Assembly (NCBI GenBank): GCA_900318275.1
Contig: ONJY01000024.1
Coordinates: forward strand, 1 to 59,680
DNA: 59,680 bases
From: an uncultured Bacteroidales bacterium
GTDB lineage: Bacteria; Bacteroidota; Bacteroidia; Bacteroidales; P3
Reading direction: 5' to 3'
Part shown: one piece after another, positions 15,257-22,790 of the stretch
Layout: each line of letters opens with the position of its first letter
How positions within the stretch are numbered: position 1 is the stretch's first letter
Made by a program: the position numbers and the translations under genes
The notes under the pieces: generated by a model
What the model was told of the DNA's origin: nothing
Seen by the model: the letters and a program-made list of their open reading frames with translations, nothing else
The model's database searches: none

Positions 15257-16294
15257 ATGGAAAAGAAAGACCTCCTGAAAGAAACCGTCAAGCACATTGA
15301 CATCAAGAAGTACGACAGCACCGAGCTTATCGACGCCATGCGCCACATGAGCTTCACCAGCCGCGACACCGCACGCGCCGCCGACATCCTCTGCCAGATG
15401 CTGGCCGAGAAGGACTGCACCAACATCCTCACCATCGCCGGCTCCACCAGCGCCGCAGGCTGCATGCAGGTGTATGTCGACATGGTGCGCAACAAGATGA
15501 TCGACGCTGTCGTCAGCACCGGCGCCTCCATCATCGACATGGACCTCTTCGAGGCACTCGGCTACAAGCACTATATCGGCACCAAGGAGAACGTCATCCC
15601 CGACACCAAGCTGCGCGAGCTCTACATCGACCGCATCTACGACACCTTCATCGACGAAGAGGAGCTGCAGGCTTGCGACCAGGCCACCTGCGACGTCGCC
15701 GACCTCCTCGAGCCGCGTCCCTACAGCAGCCGCGAATTCCTCTACAACGTGGGCAAATGGCTCGCCGAGGGTCACGGTGTGAAGAAGGACAGCCTCATCC
15801 AGACCTGCTACGAGTGCGGCGTGCCTATTTTCTGCCCCGCCTTCAGCGACAGCAGCGCCGGTTTCGGCATCGGCAAGCACCAGTGGATCCGCCGTCACGA
15901 AGGCAAGCCCTACGTCAGCATCGACAGCGTGGCCGACTTCCTCGAGCTCACCGAGATCAAGATGGCCTGCCCCGAGAGCGGCCTCTTCATGGTCGGCGGC
16001 GGCACCCCCAAGAACTTTGCACAGGACACCGTTGTCTGCGCCGAGATTCTTGGCAAGGAGGTTCCCATGCACAAGTATGCCATCCAGATCACCGTGGCCG
16101 ACGTCCGCGACGGCGCCTGCTCCTCCAGCACTCTCCTCGAGGCCGGCAGCTGGGGCAAGGTGAGCGAGGAGTTGCAGCAGATGGTCTATGCCGAAGGCAC
16201 CACCGTCATCCCCGCCATCGTCAGCTACGCCTACCACAACGGCGCCTGGCGCGACCGCGAATACAAAAACTGGCAGAAACTCTTCCAGAAATAG
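15257..16294 (+). CDS. Deoxyhypusine-synthase-family protein
   Basis: A 345-residue cytosolic NAD-dependent enzyme of the deoxyhypusine synthase fold. The glycine-rich NAD site is around GSTSAAGCMQVYVDMV (residues 62-77) and STGASIIDMDLFEALGY. CPAFSDSSAGFGIGKHQW matches the spermidine site. Lys301 in AGSWGKVSEE matches the lysine that carries the aminobutyl intermediate in true DHS. Bacteria lack the eIF5A substrate of eukaryotic DHS, so a polyamine role such as homospermidine synthesis is more likely; this is inference. ATG 15257 is chosen over an in-frame TTG in the repeat. The gene follows dnaB by 52 nt. Confidence 0.88.
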   Translation: MEKKDLLKETVKHIDIKKYDSTELIDAMRHMSFTSRDTARAADILCQMLAEKDCTNILTIAGSTSAAGCMQVYVDMVRNKMIDAVVSTGASIIDMDLFEALGYKHYIGTKENVIPDTKLRELYIDRIYDTFIDEEELQACDQATCDVADLLEPRPYSSREFLYNVGKWLAEGHGVKKDSLIQTCYECGVPIFCPAFSDSSAGFGIGKHQWIRRHEGKPYVSIDSVADFLELTEIKMACPESGLFMVGGGTPKNFAQDTVVCAEILGKEVPMHKYAIQITVADVRDGACSSSTLLEAGSWGKVSEELQQMVYAEGTTVIPAIVSYAYHNGAWRDREYKNWQKLFQK

Positions 16295-16302
16295 TTTATT
16301 AA

Positions 16303-16385
16303 AGGTTAGAGCGTAAAGGTTAGAGGGGCTGACGCACTTTATTGATGCGCCAGCCCTTTAACCTATAACCTTTAACCTATAACCA
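16303..16385. repeat. Inverted-repeat cassette, AGGTTA arms with GGCTGACGC core
   Basis: Tandem words like AAAGGTTAGAG on the left pair with TTTAACCTATAACC words on the right. The core stem GGGGCTGACGCA / TGCGCCAGCCC encloses a 9-nt loop at about 16338-16346. It starts 8 nt after the deoxyhypusine-synthase-like gene and probably terminates it. Confidence 0.8.
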
Positions 16386-16562
16386 TTATAAATTACAAGA
16401 AACAATGCTGACATATCCGACTTTTCTTGAAAATAAAAGAGCCCTCGCACAATATTCCAGTGAAGGCTACGTTACTTAAAGCAAAAAACAACATCCCATC
16501 TGCCTATCGAAGAAACAATACTTATTGCAAACTGTTTTATTAATTTAAAAAAGTGTTTTGTT

Positions 16563-17279
16563 ATGAAAGTATTGTTTCAGAAGATGAGCCTGAAAGGCTT
16601 TGTGTTGCTGGCATGTATGCTGACTGGTGGCGCGGTGAGCGCACAAGAAAACAAGGCAGATAAACCGAAATGGGATGTCTGGGTCGACCTGCACTTCGGC
16701 TCCAGCTTCCTCGACGGCAGCAAGGGATTTACCGACTACATGCAAAGCAACCTTTCCGCGCTCGATTACCGCAGCACCTACCTCGGTGCCTTACAGGGCG
16801 GCATCGGTGCCGGGATGGAGTATGGCAGGTTCACCGTGGGACTATATGTCGATAGGGCGGACGTCAGCAGCGGTGTCGCTGTGAAGAACCAACTTGTCAA
16901 AAAGGACGACATGAATTCTCACCTCGACTTCGGCTACCGCATCACCCTGGCCGAGCACCTCATCCTCGAACCTTCGGCGGGCTTCGGCGTGAGCACCAGC
17001 GACATCTACCTCGCCACCTCGCGGGGCGGCGCCGACTACGTCACCTCGTTCACCACGAGGAACTATATTGTGCCGTTGACGCTCAGCTTCACGGCCGTAG
17101 GCAAAGATGATGATGTCGGCATCTACTTGCAGTACATCATCAGCGCCGGCCAGATAGGCACAGCTCGTATCACCGGCCTCGAGACCGAGGTGGACGGCCT
17201 CCACTTCCATCCCGCCACCCTTACCTTCGGTATCAAATACCGCTTAGGGTTTAAACGGACAATCAAACCGACAAACTAG
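16563..17279 (+). CDS. Outer-membrane beta-barrel protein, island copy 1
   Basis: A 238-residue exported protein. A signal peptide ends near GGAVSAQ (residue about 28) and the rest is a small predicted eight- to ten-strand barrel with alternating aromatic strands. It is clearly paralogous to the 225-residue gene at 28690. Shared stretches include FLDGSKGFT, VKNQLVKK, LEPSAGFGV against LEPTAGFGV, TSRGG.DYV, NYIVPLT and LYLQYIIS. Such barrels may anchor or pair with secreted proteins, but no function is known. It is preceded by about 180 nt of AT-rich sequence with no clear promoter and followed by a strong terminator. Confidence 0.82.
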   Translation: MKVLFQKMSLKGFVLLACMLTGGAVSAQENKADKPKWDVWVDLHFGSSFLDGSKGFTDYMQSNLSALDYRSTYLGALQGGIGAGMEYGRFTVGLYVDRADVSSGVAVKNQLVKKDDMNSHLDFGYRITLAEHLILEPSAGFGVSTSDIYLATSRGGADYVTSFTTRNYIVPLTLSFTAVGKDDDVGIYLQYIISAGQIGTARITGLETEVDGLHFHPATLTFGIKYRLGFKRTIKPTN

Positions 17280-17312
17280 ATGCTTTAGTATTTGACAAAA
17301 AGCTTGTGAATA

Positions 17313-17349
17313 GAAGAATCCCTGCAGGTCATTCCTGCGGGGATTCTTC
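17313..17349 (+). terminator. Rho-independent terminator after barrel gene 1
   Basis: A 16-bp stem (17313-17328 with 17334-17349, one G-T pair) with the loop TCATT is followed by TTTCT. It lies 33 nt after the barrel gene stop. Confidence 0.85.
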
Positions 17350-17380
17350 TTTCTCCCTTCATCGATCCTTCTATAATCCT

Positions 17381-17404
17381 TGTCGGCCGAGCCGACGGCA
17401 CACC
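17381..17404. repeat. Short dispersed repeat GTGCCGTCGGCTCG, reverse copy
   Basis: The reverse complement matches 24393-24416 at 22 of 24 positions. The inner TCGGCCGAGCCGA is nearly palindromic. Here it is intergenic; the other copy is inside a coding gene. Confidence 0.65.
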
Positions 17405-17486
17405 ACGGCGATGTTTCGACATGGGATAATGCCATTGGAGTGTAAATAAAAACATAAATAATGTTAAAAAATGATACAAAAACAGC

Positions 17487-17512
17487 ACTTCCTCGTCATA
17501 TATATAGGAAGT
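17487..17512 (+). promoter_or_regulatory. Conserved leader hairpin before T9SS cargo gene 1
   Basis: The 6-bp stem ACTTCC/GGAAGT encloses a 14-nt loop TCGTCATATATATA. The same loop and a stem with a compensatory A-T to G-C change recur before the next cargo gene (19798-19822). The AT-rich ACATAAATAATG sequence just upstream is also shared. It lies 52 nt before the start codon. Confidence 0.6.
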
Positions 17513-17564
17513 CCCCAATAAGGCCCTCATGAAAACGGATAAATAATCATTTAACACCACAACA

Positions 17565-19634
17565 ATGACAAAGAAAGTCCTCTCTTTTGCGCTCCTCGCC
17601 CTGATGGCAATCACCGCCAACTCTCAACATTTCGACTGGGTGAAATCCTACTTCGGCCCCGATTACGAGGACGGGGCCGCTGCCAACGAGATATTCGGCT
17701 CGGCTATAGACAGCGAGGGCAACATCTATATTCTCGGCCAGTTCATAGGCAACGCGCGATGGGACGACGATACAAGCATACTGCCATTCTCAGCACACCG
17801 CAACCGTAGCGCCGTCGTCGCCAAGTTCTCTCCCGATGGCCAATTGGTGTGGCACAAGGAGTTCTATTCCAGCTATACCGACTTTGTGGTCTATACCATG
17901 CGGATGGTGGGCGACACCGCACTTATGCTGTTTGCCGAGTTTAGGTTCCCCTTCAATTGGGGAAGCAGCTGGCACGACAAGAACGAGGTATACTATATGG
18001 ACACCCTGTTGACCACCCCCGATAGGTTCCCGGAGTCGCCCGACAGCCTCAAGTCACCAGCCCTCTACTATGCCTTTATCACTATAGGGCTTGAAAGCGG
18101 AAATCTCATCGAAGAGCATTTCTGGATACCATCCTTCGTCAAAAACGATGGCTCGTTGTTGAGAGATGAATACTCCGGCTACTTGATTACAAATGTAGGT
18201 GAGAGGGTCTCCTTCAATGTCGACAGCGAAGGAAACATCATATTGGCACGCCAGACAAATGATTATTATGGAGTTATATGCGACACCTGTCCTGATGGGC
18301 TCCAGGTCTGGTCGCCCCGGGAGGGCAACATCAGCACAATGCGTCTGCTTGTAGACGGAGCCACAAAGCAGCTTGATGTCCCCTTGGAACCCTCCAGCAA
18401 GTGGAACTGGCAAATAATAAAACTGTCGCCCCATATGGACAGCGTGATTGCAAGCACCTATGTCTTCGACTCCACTTGGCGATATTCTTATAATGACAAT
18501 ATAAGTATGCATTTGAATTCTATCGATGTCGATGCCAACGACAATATTTATATGCTTATAGACCGTACACAAGATCCTCTCGATAGATGGCCGGTAAAGA
18601 ACTCCGACACACTGGCTATGGAGTGGTACTCGTGCATGATACGATATGACTCGGAACTGACGCCGACGGGGATTGTGCAGGTGACTGCAACTTATACTCC
18701 AGAAGGAAACTGTGCGGGATATGTAAGACTCCTTGGCACATATTATGACAGCGTAACCAACTCGCTATTTATAAACGGTGAGTCAGGTAAAGTCCCAGAC
18801 TACTACACCACGTTGAACTACAGAGGCAGCACATTGGACCTTAAGAACAACGCCTGCTGGCTGCGGCTTGACGCCGACGACCTGAGTCTTGTCTCCTACG
18901 GCAAAGCCCGCTCAACAGGCACAGAGCCTTGGGAAAGGACATTTCTGTACTCCGACAAATATATGTGGTCCCACAACGGCTCCTTCGCTGTGGGAGGCAA
19001 CCGTGTCTTCTGCCAGGTGAAATACCAATGCAACATACTCTTCCAAAACACTCAAATTAACAATCCATACGGGATGGGACTATTTGTTTGGGACTATGAT
19101 GGTCACGAACTCGAATACATCGACTACAACTCGCCCGGCAAAACCAACGAACAAGGCTATATATTCCTTAAGGACAGCTCGCTATGGCTTACCGGCACCC
19201 TTACCGCAAACGCCGCCTTCGGCAACCACAATGTCAACGCCGCATGGAACAGCCACGCCTACATCGCCCGCTACACCGACACCGCCTTCCTGACACCCTA
19301 TGTCTATGACTCCACAGGTCACGGTGGCGGCATCGGCATCACACTCGTTGAAGGTGGAAACGCCCTCGTCGCCTATCCCAACCCCTTCCGGCAGAGAGTA
19401 ACAATTCAAGTGGAAAGTGGTGAGTTGAAAGTTGAAAGAGGGGCCGCCACAGCTTGGCTGACCGATATGTCCGGCCGCAGCGAAGAAGTCCGCCTCACCG
19501 CCGACGGCCCCAACCGCTACTCTCTCGACCTCACCTCACGCCCACAAGCCACCTACCTCCTCACCCTCACCACCGCCGACGGCCGCCAACACACCGTCCG
19601 CCTGCTGAAGCAGACAGATGTGTTCGGGAACTGA
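17565..19634 (+). CDS. T9SS-sorted exported protein, beta-propeller-like, copy 1
   Basis: A 689-residue protein with signal peptide MTKKVLSFALLALMAITANS. The body has recurring strands of the type DSEGNIYILGQF, VDSEGNIILARQ and VDANDNIYMLI (SBBP-like blade motifs). The last about 75 residues, from VAYPNPFRQRVTI to YLLTLTTADGRQHTVRLLKQ, form a type-A T9SS sorting domain, so it should be exported and attached to or released from the cell surface. Residues about 614-625 (VESGELKVERG) inside that domain are encoded by a tandem repeat. It is paralogous to the next gene along its length. Bases 18100-19000 are more AT-rich than the flanks. Ligand or activity is unknown. Confidence 0.85.
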   Translation: MTKKVLSFALLALMAITANSQHFDWVKSYFGPDYEDGAAANEIFGSAIDSEGNIYILGQFIGNARWDDDTSILPFSAHRNRSAVVAKFSPDGQLVWHKEFYSSYTDFVVYTMRMVGDTALMLFAEFRFPFNWGSSWHDKNEVYYMDTLLTTPDRFPESPDSLKSPALYYAFITIGLESGNLIEEHFWIPSFVKNDGSLLRDEYSGYLITNVGERVSFNVDSEGNIILARQTNDYYGVICDTCPDGLQVWSPREGNISTMRLLVDGATKQLDVPLEPSSKWNWQIIKLSPHMDSVIASTYVFDSTWRYSYNDNISMHLNSIDVDANDNIYMLIDRTQDPLDRWPVKNSDTLAMEWYSCMIRYDSELTPTGIVQVTATYTPEGNCAGYVRLLGTYYDSVTNSLFINGESGKVPDYYTTLNYRGSTLDLKNNACWLRLDADDLSLVSYGKARSTGTEPWERTFLYSDKYMWSHNGSFAVGGNRVFCQVKYQCNILFQNTQINNPYGMGLFVWDYDGHELEYIDYNSPGKTNEQGYIFLKDSSLWLTGTLTANAAFGNHNVNAAWNSHAYIARYTDTAFLTPYVYDSTGHGGGIGITLVEGGNALVAYPNPFRQRVTIQVESGELKVERGAATAWLTDMSGRSEEVRLTADGPNRYSLDLTSRPQATYLLTLTTADGRQHTVRLLKQTDVFGN
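19408..19441. repeat. In-frame tandem GGAAAGTTG-type repeat in T9SS cargo gene 1
   Basis: Degenerate words like GTGGAAAGT and GTTGAAAGT encode VESGELKVERG within the sorting domain. The paralogue at 21940 has a shorter, unrelated stretch at this point, so this looks like an insertion. Confidence 0.7.
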
Positions 19635-19797
19635 ATATGAACCGGATGGTAACCAGTACCAAACCGAAACCGAACCGAAACTCTGACGGAGTCATCCGTT
19701 CTTGAGTACGGACTTACCTACTACCTGCATTGACGCCAAACACACTTTCAAAAGCCCAAAACATAAATAATGCAAAAAAAAATGATAAAAAAACGAC

Positions 19798-19822
19798 GCT
19801 TCCTCGTCATATATATAGAAGC
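19798..19822 (+). promoter_or_regulatory. Conserved leader hairpin before T9SS cargo gene 2
   Basis: Stem GCTTC/GAAGC surrounds the same TCGTCATATATATA loop as at 17487-17512 with one extra unpaired C. It lies 56 nt before the start codon, and the upstream ACATAAATAATG is conserved. Confidence 0.6.
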
Positions 19823-19878
19823 CCAAGAGAGGCTTGGTTAGGAAAACCGGTTTATAAAACCACAAAAATAACACAACT

Positions 19879-22161
19879 ATGGCAAGAAAGACCCTCATCT
19901 TTGCGTTCCTCGCGCTGCTGGCAATCGCCGCCCACGCCCAGCAGTTTGAATGGGCAGAGAGTTACTATGGCTATGGCGATGAATACGTAAACATTCCTCG
20001 AGGGCTGGTGGCCGACAGCGAGGGCAACACCTACCGCCTGATGCAGGTGAGCAGAGGTGGCACGCTGGACGGCGTCGATCCCTTCGAGGGCATCACCAAC
20101 TACAACTACAGCATGCTGCTGGTCAAGATGTCCCCCAACGGGCAGCACCTGTGGCACCGCATCATCAACCCTTGGGAGAGGGGTGTCGACACCATCGGTG
20201 TGACCGTCCACGACCTGCGCATGCTGGGCGACACGGCCCTGATGATGATGGTGGACATGCCGCTGCCTCTCACCATCGTCTCGTATGGTACACCGCAGGT
20301 GCAGTCGAAGCTCTACTACCTCGACACTCTGCTCACCACCAGCGAAACGTTGATGCCTACGGACAGTATCTATAATTGGAGGGTCACAGCCTTCATCACA
20401 ATGGGGCTTGACGGCACTTTGCTGGAACACCATTTCCTGCAGGTCACCTACCTCGACAGCCTGGGGCAGCCAGTAACACGTGGGCAAAAAGTGTATGGCA
20501 ACAACCTTACTGCCCAACACTTCGACGTTGACAGCCGCGGGAATATCTATATCGTCCGTCATACACAAGACGATGCATTTTCGGGACTTGACCCTATGTA
20601 CTTTTACGATGGGGCGCTGAGCGGCTACCGCTTTATGGTAGACGGCACGCAGTTTCTTACCCATATCCCGCCTTACCCGACGGGCTGGTGGAACCAGCAG
20701 GTGCTGAAGTTCTCGCCGCATTTCGACAGCCTGATTGACGCCACCTACATTGCCGGCGATGCGCCGTGGGTCGACCCCATCAACACCCCCTGGATGGACA
20801 TCAAGTCGTTCGACATCCACGAAGACGACCAGTTGTACTTCACCTTCAATATAAAAGTAGAACACGACAGCATACCCATTGCACGATCGAACGGGCTGGC
20901 TCTGCAGGTGGACACACTCTCGCTGGCTTGGGGTACCGACTGTATGCTCCGCCTTGACACCGGCCTGAATGCCAACCTGCTGATGCAGTTCAATTGTGTG
21001 CCTTACGATGGAGGCTATCCTTCGGTGGGACTCAGCGCCACCTGCGTCGACACCGCCACAGAATCGCTCTTCGTACTTGGCGTTGCGGGAACGGATGGAT
21101 TCATCGGCAACGACAATCCACACCAGATCGTCTACCGTGGCGACACGCTGGACAACCGTAATGATGCTTTTTGGCTCCGCGTGGGAATCGACGACGGACG
21201 CTACCTCTCCTATGGGCGTATACACTCGAGTTGGGGCGCCTCCAAAGGTGGCTTGAGCATCGCTGCGCGCAACAACCGGGTGTTCGCACAAGTAGCCTAC
21301 AGTGGCAGCGTCTTCTTTGCCGATACGCTCCTCACCACCCAAAGCGCCTTCGAGACCGGACTGGCTCTGGCCCAGTGGGACTACGACGGCAACGAGGTGA
21401 CCATATACCCCTTCCACTGCACCCATTCCAACAGCCAGGCCGGACACCTGCTGCTGACGGACACGGCGGTATTCGTCACCGGCAACAGCTTCAGCAGCCC
21501 CACCACCTTCGGCGACATATTCTGTGGCAATGGACAGTACATCGCCAAACTGGTCGACACCTCGATGCGCTCGCCCTACGTCTATCCCGACCTTCATGCC
21601 GACCAGACAATCATCTGGCCGGGTGGCAACACCCTGCGCATCTCTAATCCCGGCAGCAATCCGTATCTGCAGCTCAATGCCAGCGCCAGCAGCGGCATGC
21701 CGGTAGCCTACATCATCTCCGACCCCTCGATGGCCATGGTTATTTCAACAGGCGGCGGTGGCGGTTTTGAAATATTGGCATTGTGCTCGCAAGGAGTCTG
21801 CCAAGTAACTGCCAGCCAACCAGGCACCAGCTACTGGAACCCCGCTTCGCTCACCAAGACCCTCGTTATCGGCAACGTCGGCATCCACGAATTTTCAATT
21901 CTCAATTCTCAATTCTCAATTTATCCCAACCCTACCTATGGCAAAGTGACCATCTCCACTCATGAGAGCATTGTATCCGCCTTCCTCACCGACCTCTCCG
22001 GCCGCCGCGAAGAAGTCCGCCTCACCCCAACAGGCTTCGGACAATACACGTTGGATTTAACCCCACGCCCCCAAGCCACCTACCTCCTAACCCTCACCAC
22101 CGCATCAGGCAAGACCCACACCGTCCGCCTGCTGAAACAATCGGACATCTTCTCACGATAA
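19879..22161 (+). CDS. T9SS-sorted exported protein, beta-propeller-like, copy 2
   Basis: A 760-residue protein paralogous to the preceding one: signal peptide MARKTLIFAFLALLAIAAHA, blade motifs such as ADSEGNTYRLMQ and VDSRGNIYIVRH, and a type-A T9SS domain starting at IYPNPTYGKVTI. It has an extra Ig/MBG-like domain at about residues 575-665, with LNASASSGMPVAYIISDP and CQVTASQPGTSYWNPAS. The short linker between that domain and the sorting domain (FSILNSQFS) is encoded by a tandem repeat. It probably heads an operon: the next four genes follow at gaps of 27, 20, 20 and 18 nt. Surface or secreted location is inferred; activity is unknown. Confidence 0.85.
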   Translation: MARKTLIFAFLALLAIAAHAQQFEWAESYYGYGDEYVNIPRGLVADSEGNTYRLMQVSRGGTLDGVDPFEGITNYNYSMLLVKMSPNGQHLWHRIINPWERGVDTIGVTVHDLRMLGDTALMMMVDMPLPLTIVSYGTPQVQSKLYYLDTLLTTSETLMPTDSIYNWRVTAFITMGLDGTLLEHHFLQVTYLDSLGQPVTRGQKVYGNNLTAQHFDVDSRGNIYIVRHTQDDAFSGLDPMYFYDGALSGYRFMVDGTQFLTHIPPYPTGWWNQQVLKFSPHFDSLIDATYIAGDAPWVDPINTPWMDIKSFDIHEDDQLYFTFNIKVEHDSIPIARSNGLALQVDTLSLAWGTDCMLRLDTGLNANLLMQFNCVPYDGGYPSVGLSATCVDTATESLFVLGVAGTDGFIGNDNPHQIVYRGDTLDNRNDAFWLRVGIDDGRYLSYGRIHSSWGASKGGLSIAARNNRVFAQVAYSGSVFFADTLLTTQSAFETGLALAQWDYDGNEVTIYPFHCTHSNSQAGHLLLTDTAVFVTGNSFSSPTTFGDIFCGNGQYIAKLVDTSMRSPYVYPDLHADQTIIWPGGNTLRISNPGSNPYLQLNASASSGMPVAYIISDPSMAMVISTGGGGGFEILALCSQGVCQVTASQPGTSYWNPASLTKTLVIGNVGIHEFSILNSQFSIYPNPTYGKVTISTHESIVSAFLTDLSGRREEVRLTPTGFGQYTLDLTPRPQATYLLTLTTASGKTHTVRLLKQSDIFSR
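21890..21922. repeat. In-frame tandem CAATTCT-type repeat in T9SS cargo gene 2
   Basis: Four copies of a word like TCAATTC encode FSILNSQFSI between the Ig-like and T9SS domains. The same word family is intergenic at 29384 and 12831. Confidence 0.8.
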
Positions 22162-22188
22162 TTTTCAATCATCAAAAACACCTCCAAA

Positions 22189-22770
22189 ATGACACACCAC
22201 ATCATCAAACCCCTTGCCGTCCTCGCCATGGGAGCAGTGCTGCTGGCGGGCTGCGGGAAAGACAACAAGGACAACGGGAAGCCCGAGGCCACCCAAATCA
22301 AACAGACCGAGTGTGGACAGCACTTCGAGACACAAGCCAAAAACCTCGCAGAGGGCGAGCAGTACGTCGTGGAGTGGGTCGACGGCGCCGCAAGGGTGAT
22401 ACACGTCGGAATGGCGGTGACGTGCGACTATGAGAGCGTGTCGGTCGACGTGGCGGTCGACGGCTCGACGGTCACCGTCGATGAGTGCCCAGTCGGCGGC
22501 GGCTACGTGGACTGCCTCTGCATTATCGACAACATGTTCACCATCGCCAGCTTGCCCCACGGCACCTACACCTTCATCTTCAAGGAGTGCGGCTACGAGA
22601 ACCACGAGGCCGTTTTGCAATGCCGTAAATGCGTTTTGCAGTGGTGCGAGGCTATTTTGCAGCCGTGCAATGCCCAATGCAATGGTGCGAGACCGATTTA
22701 CACGACTGCAAGAGGGTTTTGCGATGGTGCGAGGCAAAATTGCACGGAAGAAACAACAAATCGAAGTTAA
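22189..22770 (+). CDS. Predicted lipoprotein with a repeat-encoded Cys-rich tail
   Basis: A 193-residue protein with a lipobox LLAGC at residues about 19-23, so it should be lipid-anchored in the envelope. The body, with YVVEWVDGAARVIHVG and CLCIIDNMFTIASLPHGTYT, looks like a small beta domain; I do not recognise it. From about residue 142 the tail is six degenerate heptapeptides (VLQCRKC, VLQWCEA, ILQPCNA, QCNGARP, IYTTARG, FCDGARQ) built from 21-nt units. The natural protein may have ended near KECGYE, the rest being added by the repeat. It is 27 nt behind the T9SS gene and 20 nt before a DUF6624 gene. Confidence 0.72.
   Translation: MTHHIIKPLAVLAMGAVLLAGCGKDNKDNGKPEATQIKQTECGQHFETQAKNLAEGEQYVVEWVDGAARVIHVGMAVTCDYESVSVDVAVDGSTVTVDECPVGGGYVDCLCIIDNMFTIASLPHGTYTFIFKECGYENHEAVLQCRKCVLQWCEAILQPCNAQCNGARPIYTTARGFCDGARQNCTEETTNRS
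22612..22737 (+). repeat. Six-unit 21-nt tandem repeat in the lipoprotein gene
   Basis: Units begin at 22612, 22633, 22654, 22675, 22696 and 22717. The best-kept words are TTTTGCA and TGGTGCGAG. Because 21 nt is seven codons, copy-number changes would keep the frame. Confidence 0.8.
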
Positions 22771-22790
22771 ACAATAAACACATTGAGACA

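Noticed and set aside
13498-15540. A 680-codon minus-strand frame across dnaB
   Set aside because: Same effect: antisense to an intact dnaB, with no recognisable domain.
17461-19830. Short peptides ending FLVIYI in the cargo-gene leaders
   Set aside because: Both leaders can encode a similar short peptide, but similarity is explained by identical DNA in the hairpin loop; nothing shows translation.
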